A stretch of 64,000 nt of DNA from contig NZ_KB899664.1 in assembly GCF_000378385.1 (NCBI RefSeq), positions 365,777 through 429,776 of the forward strand, in the 5' to 3' direction. Both the position numbers and the translations under genes were made by a program. Origin of the DNA: Paenibacillus daejeonensis DSM 15491 (GTDB lineage Bacteria > Bacillota > Bacilli > Paenibacillales > Paenibacillaceae). This document shows, in pieces, positions 1 through 8,000 of this stretch. How positions within the stretch are numbered: the stretch's first letter is position 1; each line of letters starts with the position of its first letter. The notes under the pieces were generated by a model that was not told where the DNA came from, did not search any database, and worked only from the letters and a program-made list of their open reading frames with translations.

Positions 1-25
1 GGCCGTTCTTCAACAGTCTGAAATA
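1..25. repeat. Right end of an intergenic repeat (partial)
   Basis: The first 25 bases resemble the right end of the structured repeat at 16166-16361: both read roughly TTC, then TTCAACAG, one variable base, CTGAA. Only the end of the element is inside the window, so this rests on about 20 matching bases. Confidence 0.35.
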
Positions 26-34
26 TGGTGTACA

Positions 35-379
35 CTATTTCCAACTGACAACGAGCACCCCCGCCAGAATCAGGCCGGTTCCCAGCCAGCGGTTGGCAGG
101 GATCGCCTCGCCGAGCAGCTGCCAGGCGACGAGCAGGCCGATGACATAGGCAAGGCTCTGCAGCGGATAGGCACTGCTGAGCGGCAGCCGCGAGAGTACC
201 GCGAGCCACAATAGCGTCGCCAGCCCATAGCAGCCGATGCCTAGCAGAATCAGCGGCGAGACCATAACCTGCGTGAGGTTGTGCCAGCCCAGACCGCCGA
301 GTTTCGTCAGTCCAAGCTTCCACACGTATTGGCCGGCCACGAGCAGCAGGATATTGAGCAGCAGCATGAAATAGGTCAC
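35..379 (-). CDS. SMR/EamA-like small membrane carrier (ArnE-type)
   Basis: A 114-residue protein made almost entirely of four hydrophobic helices, the size and layout of the small multidrug resistance/EamA half-transporter group. Members such as ArnE/ArnF move undecaprenyl-phosphate-linked aminoarabinose across the membrane. The GTG start at 379 overlaps the TGA stop of the preceding DUF2304 gene, which suggests translational coupling; an ATG at 367 is the alternative start. It is the last gene of a four-gene operon with a GT2 sugar transferase and a GT39 transferase, so the inferred job is flipping a polyprenyl-phosphate sugar to the outer face. A general drug exporter is the alternative; the family call is firmer than the substrate. 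Confidence 0.75.
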   Translation of the reverse strand: MTYFMLLLNILLLVAGQYVWKLGLTKLGGLGWHNLTQVMVSPLILLGIGCYGLATLLWLAVLSRLPLSSAYPLQSLAYVIGLLVAWQLLGEAIPANRWLGTGLILAGVLVVSWK

Positions 380-750
380 GGCTGACCGACTTTCTCGCGC
401 AGGCCTGCCTCCATCTGTGCGCATCGTTGCTCCTGGATAGCTAGCGCCTGAGTGAGCAGGATCACGCGGCGCGTCAGTGCCGATACGGCCATGGTCAGAT
501 GCAGCATAATGCACAACACGGACATGAGCCCCAGCAGATAAAGCAGCGATGGCGCGTAGTCCACGCCAAAGCGGACGGCCAGCCAGTCGAGGAGTTGGGG
601 AAACAATGACAGGGCCATCATGACCAGACTCAGGGCGAGCCAGAGCAGGGCATATTGCTCCCGCAGCTTGCGGCTGCGAATCAAATACAGGATCACGCCG
701 AGAAAAGCCGTACTGATCAGAAAGCTCAGCAGGAACAAATCAGGCTTCAT
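376..750 (-). CDS. DUF2304 membrane protein
   Basis: A 124-residue protein with about three membrane helices (near residues 5-23, 33-50 and 68-90) and a charged C-terminal tail rich in Gln, Glu and Arg. The pattern RSRKLREQYALLW after the first helix is typical of DUF2304 proteins. These are repeatedly found beside DPM1-like glycosyltransferases; their biochemical role is not established. The gene overlaps the end of the GT2 gene by 11 bases and the start of the SMR-like gene by 4. A plausible role is anchoring the soluble GT2 enzyme or helping hand over its lipid-linked product, but that is inference from context. Confidence 0.75.
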   Translation of the reverse strand: MKPDLFLLSFLISTAFLGVILYLIRSRKLREQYALLWLALSLVMMALSLFPQLLDWLAVRFGVDYAPSLLYLLGLMSVLCIMLHLTMAVSALTRRVILLTQALAIQEQRCAQMEAGLREKVGQP

Positions 751-1462
751 AACGCACCCACCATTTCTCCTTGCGGGTCCGTGCGATTAAGACGGCCAGG
801 ATGACCTTGATCATGTAATAGACCGATTTGACAGCAGAGATGCTGGAGGTGCCGGCGACCCGCGCTCGCATAACGACAGGCACCTCGCGGAAGGTGAAGC
901 GGCAGTTGTCCAGCTGTACCAATACCTCGACCTCTGGATAATCTGTTGGATAATCTGCGGCAAACATACGCAGCGCGCGCTCCCCGCAGATGCGAAAGCC
1001 GGACGTTGGATCGGTCACGGGCTTGTTGAGCAGCCGTGTCAGCAGACCAGACAATACCTCGATCCCGATTCGCCGCAGAAAGGTGGACTGGAACCCGAGC
1101 TTCTCCACGAAGCGCGAACCGACGACCATATCGCATCCCGAAGTCTGAAGCTCGTGCAGCAGGGCGGCAAAATCAGCAGGATCATGCTGGCCGTCTCCAT
1201 CCATTTGGGCTGCATACTTGTAGCCGTGGACAGCGGCATAACGGTAGCCCGTCTGCACAGCGCCGCCAATGCCGAGATTGCAGCTCAGGTGCAAGACGGC
1301 TGCGCCGCCTCGCGCTGCTTCCTCGCCAGTGGCATCTGACGAGCCGTCGTTGATGACGAGGACATCAGCATACGGGATCTGGCGGCGAATATCCTCTACG
1401 ACCTCCCGGATACCTTCTGCTTCATTAAAAGCAGGAACAATAATTAGAATGTCGTTACGCAT
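740..1462 (-). CDS. GT2 polyprenyl-phosphate sugar synthase (DPM1-like)
   Basis: A 240-residue GT-A fold glycosyltransferase. It shows the nucleotide-binding start IVPAFNEAEG (residues 8-17), NDGSSDATG (38-46) and the metal-binding DGDGQHD (88-94). The family transfers a sugar from a nucleotide donor to polyprenyl phosphate on the cytoplasmic face. Unlike CsbB or GtrB it lacks a two-helix C-terminal anchor, so the neighbouring DUF2304 protein may supply the membrane contact. The start ATG overlaps the stop of the GT39 gene by 8 bases, so the two are probably co-translated. The sugar cannot be told from sequence. Confidence 0.88.
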   Translation of the reverse strand: MRNDILIIVPAFNEAEGIREVVEDIRRQIPYADVLVINDGSSDATGEEAARGGAAVLHLSCNLGIGGAVQTGYRYAAVHGYKYAAQMDGDGQHDPADFAALLHELQTSGCDMVVGSRFVEKLGFQSTFLRRIGIEVLSGLLTRLLNKPVTDPTSGFRICGERALRMFAADYPTDYPEVEVLVQLDNCRFTFREVPVVMRARVAGTSSISAVKSVYYMIKVILAVLIARTRKEKWWVRYEA

Positions 1463-2711
1463 GAGCCGCGCCCTCCTCCGTAGATGTATTGGCTGACCGT
1501 CCGTTGTCTCGAGTGGGTTTGAAACGCTGCCAGAGGCCGACTGCCAGCATACTTCCCAGCATGATCAGCAGCGGCATCGCCGTGAAGTTGTAGCGGAATT
1601 CCGGCACAAAGGCGAGACGGGTCAGAGAAATCGTCCCCAGCAGTACGACCAATAGCATGGCGGGCTGCCGCCAGCGGCGCAGCATCAGGAGCGCGGCTAG
1701 CGTCCCTGAGAAGACAATCACCAGGTGGACGGGTTGTCGCAGCGGGATGACTGGATACAGCGGCGAATGACCGGAGCCGAAAAACATGCGTCCGTAGGTA
1801 TACTTGAGCTTGCCGATGGTATACCACTTGACGTACGTCCACGTATGCTCGGTGAAGCCGATGCGGAGCCGTTCCTTGGCAACCTCCATCTGTGTTTTGC
1901 CTTTACGATCCACCAGGCCGTCATCATAATTCTTGTCGGGATAAGTACCTGCGGCAAACGGGTTAACCTGGGTGGAGGCGACGACAACCTCTCCCAGCGT
2001 CACCACGTTGCGAATGACCCAGGGGGAGAGCACCAGCCCGGCTCCGATTAATGCAAATAAGAATAACTTTGCTGTTTCCAGCAGCTGGCGGCCCCGGATG
2101 AGTAGCAGCACGTAGCTGGCACCGATCAGCACCAGAAATTCGGGCCGAACCAGGACGGTCAGCCCCATAGCGGCTCCTGCCAGTGCGTGCAGCGTCCAGC
2201 GCTTCTGTTCAAAGGCGAGCAGCTGCAGCCACACATAGAGCAGAAGCAGCATCGCAGCCAGTGGCTCCGTGAGAATGGCTCCGTTTGCCCAGATGAAGGG
2301 CGGATAGACTGCCATAGTGGCAGCAGTCAACAAACCAGCCTGACGACCCGCCAGCCGGGCGGCAATGAGATAGCCGAGCGCGATGGAGACCAGACTGAAG
2401 CCGACCTGCAGGACACGGATGATGGGAAACGGCTCGTAAGACAACCCTTCGGCCAGCTTGTAGATGGCTGCCATGAACAACGGGTAACCTGGCGTGACTT
2501 GCGCGTTGGATGTGGTGCTCTTGTAGGCGTACACCCCTTCGTCCAGCAGTTGTCGGACCATCGCGTCATAATGGATGGTATCGTGCGATACCTTGTGGGA
2601 GGTCGAGAAGAGGAAATCGAATCTCAGGATAGTTGCGACTGCCAGGATCACCAGCAGGGTGATAGCTGTTGCTTTATTCATTCGGAATCGTGCTGCGGAC
2701 TGGGAAACCAT
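1455..2711 (-). CDS. GT39/ArnT-like membrane glycosyltransferase
   Basis: A 418-residue polytopic membrane protein with about ten hydrophobic segments. After the first helix comes a loop containing Asp, His and Asp (SHDTIHYDAM, around residues 39-48), where GT39/PMT and ArnT-type enzymes keep their catalytic acid. Such enzymes use a polyprenyl-phosphate sugar as donor and glycosylate lipids, proteins or wall polymers outside the membrane. It is the first gene of the operon and begins with ATG after a GAGAGG ribosome binding site. Three phased CTTAA boxes lie 118-144 bases upstream. The acceptor is unknown; teichoic acid, a lipid or a surface protein are all possible. Confidence 0.82.
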   Translation of the reverse strand: MVSQSAARFRMNKATAITLLVILAVATILRFDFLFSTSHKVSHDTIHYDAMVRQLLDEGVYAYKSTTSNAQVTPGYPLFMAAIYKLAEGLSYEPFPIIRVLQVGFSLVSIALGYLIAARLAGRQAGLLTAATMAVYPPFIWANGAILTEPLAAMLLLLYVWLQLLAFEQKRWTLHALAGAAMGLTVLVRPEFLVLIGASYVLLLIRGRQLLETAKLFLFALIGAGLVLSPWVIRNVVTLGEVVVASTQVNPFAAGTYPDKNYDDGLVDRKGKTQMEVAKERLRIGFTEHTWTYVKWYTIGKLKYTYGRMFFGSGHSPLYPVIPLRQPVHLVIVFSGTLAALLMLRRWRQPAMLLVVLLGTISLTRLAFVPEFRYNFTAMPLLIMLGSMLAVGLWQRFKPTRDNGRSANTSTEEGAAHA

Positions 2712-2789
2712 AGGGGCGTGCCTCTCTTTCTATTCTCTGTCTGTTGTCCGCAGGGAGCCTTGCGGCGCCCATGCGGAGCGATTACAGAA

Positions 2790-2855
2790 AGTATAGAAGA
2801 GGAAGCTTAAGGGTGAAGTGCCGGAATGCTTAACATTCTCTTAAGGAGCGCTTAA
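2790..2855 (-). promoter_or_regulatory. Phased response-regulator boxes and promoter of the glycosylation operon
   Basis: Read on the plus strand, CTTAA occurs at 2829, 2840 and 2851, exactly 11 bp apart, with a fourth copy at 2806. Direct repeats at 11-bp spacing are the usual binding pattern of OmpR/PhoB-family regulators. On the minus strand a -10 TATACT lies at 2795-2790, and the position 17 bp upstream reads CTTCAC, a poor -35 as expected for an activated promoter. The boxes would sit about 45-72 bp upstream of the start site. Confidence 0.6.
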
Positions 2856-2862
2856 TTCCGGC

Positions 2863-4077
2863 TTAGGCGAGGGGGAAACGGGACTCAAACACAGTTTTTT
2901 TGGTGCTGCTGGCCGCCGATACCTGGCCGCCGTGTACTTCAACAATGCTTTTCACAATAGCCAGTCCAAGACCGGTACCTCCGCTCGAACGAGAGCGGTC
3001 GCCCCGGTAGAAGCGGTCGAAGATGAACGGTATATCCCGTGCAGGGATGGGGTCACCGTAATTGATAATCTGAACGCTTGCTTCCCGGCCGTTAGTGGCA
3101 ATGACAATATCGACGTAATGCCCTTGGCTACCGTACGAAATGGCATTGGCGATCAAATTCTCGAAGCTCCGAACCAGCAAATTGCCGTCTGCTTGAATGA
3201 AGATCGTATCCTCTGCCGTCTGAATCCGGCATGCCATGCCAGCCCGGTCCAGATGAGGGACGAACTCTTCGGCGAGTTGACGAAGAAACCCGACCAGATC
3301 AATGGCATCCAGCTCCAGCGGCAGACCGTTGTTAATCCGGGTATATTCAAACAAATCATCGATTAGCGTCTTCAGCTTTTGTGATTTCTCATAGGCAATG
3401 CCCACATAATGGCGCATCTCCACCTCATCCCGGTAACGGTCGTTCTCGATGACTTCCAGAAAGCCAAGAATTGAGGTGAGTGGTGTTCGAAGGTCGTGGG
3501 AGACGCCGGTAATCAGATCGTTTTTGGTCTTCTCCGCGTTGCGCTCCTCCTCAATGGAGCGGGACAAGCGGTCAGCCATTTCATTAATGTTATCGGCTAC
3601 TCTGGCGAGCTCGCCGTATCCGCTATCCACCGCAATTCGTCCGTCCAGATGACCGTCGGCAATGCGGCGCAGACCCGCTGTAATCTCTTCCAGATAACTG
3701 CTGAGTCTGGCTGACATCTCATGGATACCGGCAGCTGCTTGACCCAGCTCGTCCTTGGAGCGTGTGAGCTCGCTGTTGCCCTGCAGGTCACCATTGCCGA
3801 TCCGCTTGAGCGCAATCTCCACCTCGCGCAGACGCATGACTGTACGGTTGCTGAATACAAAGAACAGCACCAGAAAGAGAGCGGGCCCAAAATAGTAGAT
3901 AAGCTCAGAGCCAACTTGGTTTTTTAGATAGGCAAACGGGGTGCGGAACGGCTGGAATTCAATGAGAAAATTAAAGATCAGATTGCCCATGTACAGGGTT
4001 GCTGCGGTCACGCCAGCACTCGCAAGGACATAGAACAGGAACTTCCATCGGATAGAATAAAGCCAATCTCTAGGCAT
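2863..4077 (-). CDS. Two-component sensor histidine kinase with tandem HAMP domains
   Basis: A 404-residue membrane kinase. Two transmembrane helices (about 13-35 and 60-77) flank a short external loop of roughly 25 residues. They are followed by two HAMP-like linkers in tandem (about 80-128 and 132-175), a HisKA domain with SHDLRTPLTS and phosphorylatable His194, and an HATPase domain with NAISYG and GTGLGLAI. A loop that small suggests sensing in or near the membrane, as in envelope-stress kinases. The gene starts 17 bases after the response-regulator gene and forms an operon with it. Its best-supported target besides itself is the adjacent glycosylation operon, which shares the phased boxes. 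Confidence 0.9.
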   Translation of the reverse strand: MPRDWLYSIRWKFLFYVLASAGVTAATLYMGNLIFNFLIEFQPFRTPFAYLKNQVGSELIYYFGPALFLVLFFVFSNRTVMRLREVEIALKRIGNGDLQGNSELTRSKDELGQAAAGIHEMSARLSSYLEEITAGLRRIADGHLDGRIAVDSGYGELARVADNINEMADRLSRSIEEERNAEKTKNDLITGVSHDLRTPLTSILGFLEVIENDRYRDEVEMRHYVGIAYEKSQKLKTLIDDLFEYTRINNGLPLELDAIDLVGFLRQLAEEFVPHLDRAGMACRIQTAEDTIFIQADGNLLVRSFENLIANAISYGSQGHYVDIVIATNGREASVQIINYGDPIPARDIPFIFDRFYRGDRSRSSGGTGLGLAIVKSIVEVHGGQVSAASSTKKTVFESRFPLA

Positions 4078-4094
4078 GGGACCTCCTTCAGGTG

Positions 4095-4796
4095 TCAGGA
4101 TGGATCGATTTTGTAGCCGATTCCCCAGACGGTCTTAATGTAATGCGGCTTTTGAGGGTCGCGTTCGATCTTCTCGCGGATTTTGCGGATATGTACCATG
4201 ACGGTATTTTTGGATTCCATAAACGGTTCGTTCCACACATCTTGATAGATCTTGTCCATGCTGAGCACAATGCCGCGATTAAGGGCCAGCAGCTGCAGAA
4301 TGGCGAACTCGCGCGGCGTCAGCTTGACCTCTTGGCCGGAGACTGTGACGGTGTGAGTCGCTACGTTGATGATCATATCGTCAATTTCAATCACGCTCGC
4401 ATCCGTGGTGCGATTCCGGTTAAACGACTTGTAGCGCCGGAGATGCGACTTGACGCGGGCCATCAGCTCCAGCGGGTTGAAGGGCTTCGTTACATAATCA
4501 TCGGCGCCGATGCTCAGACCCGAGATTTTGTCGATATCCTGGCTTTTGGCGGAGAGCAGAATGATCGGCACCTCGCTGTGCTCACGGACCTTGATACAGG
4601 TTTCCATCCCATCCATCTCTGGCATCATGATATCCATAATGATCAGATCCACCTCTTGCCGACTGAGCTGCTCGAGCGCTTCTCTGCCGTTAGAGGCCTT
4701 CAGCAGGTGATAACCTTCATTATTAAAATAAATTTCCATCAATTTTATAATTTCCTTTTCGTCATCGACGAGCAGGATTGTTCCCCGGTCTGCCAT
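4095..4796 (-). CDS. OmpR/PhoB-family response regulator
   Basis: A 233-residue regulator. The receiver domain has the acidic pair Asp11/Asp12, phospho-acceptor Asp55 in IIMDIMMPEMDG and conserved Lys near residue 105 in VTKPFNP. The C-terminal winged helix contains LTPREFAILQLL and ends with TVWGIGYKI. It is first in the operon, followed by the tandem-HAMP kinase. Its promoter region carries two CTTAA boxes 11 bp apart (4865 and 4876), the pattern repeated before the glycosylation operon. Autoregulation and control of that operon are inferred from the shared sites. Confidence 0.93.
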   Translation of the reverse strand: MADRGTILLVDDEKEIIKLMEIYFNNEGYHLLKASNGREALEQLSRQEVDLIIMDIMMPEMDGMETCIKVREHSEVPIILLSAKSQDIDKISGLSIGADDYVTKPFNPLELMARVKSHLRRYKSFNRNRTTDASVIEIDDMIINVATHTVTVSGQEVKLTPREFAILQLLALNRGIVLSMDKIYQDVWNEPFMESKNTVMVHIRKIREKIERDPQKPHYIKTVWGIGYKIDPS

Positions 4797-4864
4797 GTGT
4801 ACCTCCTACGTACATTTACAGTAGATATATACGCCAATATAGCACAAGACGGACGTCACAGGTG

Positions 4865-4880
4865 CTTAAGATCTTCTTAA
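4865..4880 (-). promoter_or_regulatory. Pair of phased CTTAA boxes upstream of the response regulator
   Basis: CTTAA on the plus strand at 4865-4869 and 4876-4880 gives TTAAG-N6-TTAAG on the coding strand, the same motif and 11-bp spacing as at 2829-2855. It lies about 70 bp upstream of the regulator start codon. This is a candidate autoregulatory operator. Confidence 0.55.
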
Positions 4881-5058
4881 CAAATCTTCCCGGCTTCAGG
4901 TACCGGCATGCATGCGGCAATAAAATAGATTTATATAGATATATTTACCTGTTCTGTGATAAAATTTTTGCTAGATATAGACCTAGTAAAATAGTATAAA
5001 AGGGCGGTTTCTGCATCTATCGTCCTGCTTGAATAACCTCTAGTAAAGGGTGGATCAT

Positions 5059-8000
5059 GTGCGGAGAATAGTAAGCTTGCTGCTGTGCCTGGCTCTGGTG
5101 GCCGGCTTTATGCCGATGATTAGCGTCCAGGCGAGCGAGAGCGGCTCCAGTGTGCCGGGACTTGCCGGTGCACAGGTGATGAATAGCTGTCAGATTGTCC
5201 TTGTCTTTGACCAGGCAATCACGTATGCGGGGGGCGAGATGCTGCCGCCTTTTTTGGGTTCTGAGTCAGGGGAATTGCCTCCTCTAAGCGGAGGAGGGGC
5301 GATGCCACCAGTCATGCCTCCAATTCCAGGGGGATCGGGCGGAGCCTGTGGTCTATTGCCCGGAAGCGGTGGTCACGAAGGCATTACAGTTGCACCGCCA
5401 GGCGGGGACGCTTTGGATATTGGGGCTGTTATTCCGTTTCATTATGGCTTGATTCTGGTGCTGGAGGAGCCGCTTGGTAATCAAGAGCTACTGGACATCA
5501 GTATGGATGAAGGTGTAGTGCAATTCAGTGGCAGCGAGGCGCCGTTTGAGCTGTCTGGGTACCGGGTGATGACACCGCTTGGTATCCTCGGGCTGATGGA
5601 TCGGCTGGATCCGCAGCGCAGTGGCTTCCAGGTCGGTCACGCCGTCAAATATATGAAAGGCACCGATTCGATATCAGTGGCAGGAATGGCAGGGCTCGAT
5701 CAGGAGGATGCTCGGTTCCTCCTGTCGCTGATCGAGAGCGGACCGGTCGACAAGTCAGAGCTGAATTCCTTGATCAGCATCGGGGAGTCGCTGCTGGAGA
5801 GCGGTGAAGGGTACGCCCAGGCGGAGCGCGAACGGCTACAGAGCGCACTCGCGGCTGCTCGTCAGACGGAACAGGCGGCGACGGCCAGTCATCGTGAGGT
5901 ACGGGCTCAGACGGTCACGTTGGAGCGGGCAACCGTAGCATTCTCTGGGAGCTTCGAAATGCTGGCGCCGCTGGCTGGGCCGGTATCCGTTGCCCCGGCT
6001 CCGGGATCGGTTCTGGCCGATGGCCGGTTTAATGAGGCAGATCGGAGTGCGCTGGGTGGAGACGCGCAGGCAACGCTTGAGGTTGTGCTGCCGGCGGCCA
6101 GCGAGAGCCGCACCGCCTACCGGGCAGGGGACCGCGTTGTGGTTACAGCCGGTCCGGGTACCGGAGCGGCTTATGTCCTGACCGAGGTAGACGCAGCTCG
6201 GCTTGCGAACGAGTCGATCACGGTTCAGGTGAATGTGTCCAACGGCTATCTGATGCTGATGCGGGTCGCAGACCGAACTGTGATCCACGAGGTGGTCGTT
6301 ATGACAGGTCGCATTGCGGTGCCGGACTCCCCGGCGCGGCAGGCTGTCAACGCAATCCGCATTGATACGCTTGCCCCTGAGGTCCGCACGGACAACAGCT
6401 CGGTCGAATACACAGGGACGATTGAGGCCACTAGCAGCGAGGCGAGCGTGATCGTGCTGGTGCCTGCAGCGCAGGAAGTGAGCGGACCTGAGGCGCTCAG
6501 AGATGAGCAAGGGGCTTACTTGTATCCGGCACGAGAGGTGAATGGGGCCGGGGTGTTAGCGACGTTCGGTCCAGCGGATTGGGAGCCAGGCGAGTATAAG
6601 GTATATGGGGTTGATAGTTTCGACAACCTGTCCGAGCCCGTGTACGTCTTGGTCGGCCATCCGGACAGTCCAGTCATCCGGCTTCAAGCGGATGCCAGTC
6701 CAGATGTAGAGCTGCCAGCTTCTCCGAATCCAGAAGTACTGGCGCCATACGGGATGACCGTCGCTGAGCTCGCGGAGGAGCAGCTGGAGATTAATAACCC
6801 GTACACGATTGAAGTGTTGGATCGTGAAGGAATGCCGGTTGAAGGATCAGAGCTGCTGGCTCAGGGCATGCGTCTGCGAATCAGTGCTCCCTTCTCTGGA
6901 GAGTGGACGGATTATCATGTCCGGCTACAGGCAGTAGCAGGTACACTGCTGGAGCTGCGGGAGGGGCTTGAGCGGCTGGAGGAGATTGATGCGATCAAGC
7001 TGACCGCTGACATTGTCGAGCCGGAGGCCGAGCTGACGCTGTATGGCGATGCTGTGCTGCGGGCAACAGGCCTGGCGCCGCGCGTGCTGGAGGTCAGAAC
7101 GCTGGATGTTCAGAGCTTCATGCTGACTCGCAGTGGGGTGGAGCTGGTGTTCCATACGTCAGGAGACGAAGAGCTGACGACTGCTATAACCGGTCAATTA
7201 CCGGATCGAATCCAGATCAGCGGTCTGGCAGCAGAGGGTTACAGTGGAGTGGCCGGGCGCTCGCCAGAAGGGACGTTTTACTATACGCAGGATCCAACAT
7301 CTGATCGCATCAACGCCTACGTCAGTACCCCTGGGGGGCTGCAGGAAGCTTGGACCGGTGCGTCCCACATTTACTTGACCCGGGATATTACGCTGCCGGA
7401 CGATGAGCAAGGGCAACTGAGCCAGTCCGACCTGCTGGTGGAGCTGGCTGCCTCAGAGGAGCGGGTTCTCTCCGCCGCTGGGATTGCTGAGGGTTGGGAA
7501 GCTAATCGGGTACGGGTGGTCGTAATCGACCGTGGCTTGCCGGGGCTGTCAGCAGTAGTAAGCTCGGTGAATCTCGGCGACGGAGCAATGTACGGCTTCC
7601 GTCTGACCTTTGATGCGCCGGTGTCCAAGATTACGAGAGATAAGGGGACATCGATCATCGAGTCGATTACCCTTCGATACGAGAGTGAAGATGAAGATGA
7701 GCTTGTAAATTTCGAGGATTTCACGGTCTACTGGTTTGAAGATAATCAAACGGTGGAAATTCACAAATCTCCAGGAACCAGCCCTTTTGGCCTGTTGGGC
7801 ATTGAAGTCACCTTTGCAGATGAGCTGATCGTATCTCAAGCAGGCGCGGTGTACGATACAGATGTGCCGGTCATTTACACGCTCCCTCTACCGTTGCAAC
7901 CGCCATCCATGATGGAGCTTGCTCGGGAATCCATACTGGGTGACGGGATGCTCAATATTGCTGAGTATGCGTTGCTGGATGCCGGTCAAGCCACAGCTGC

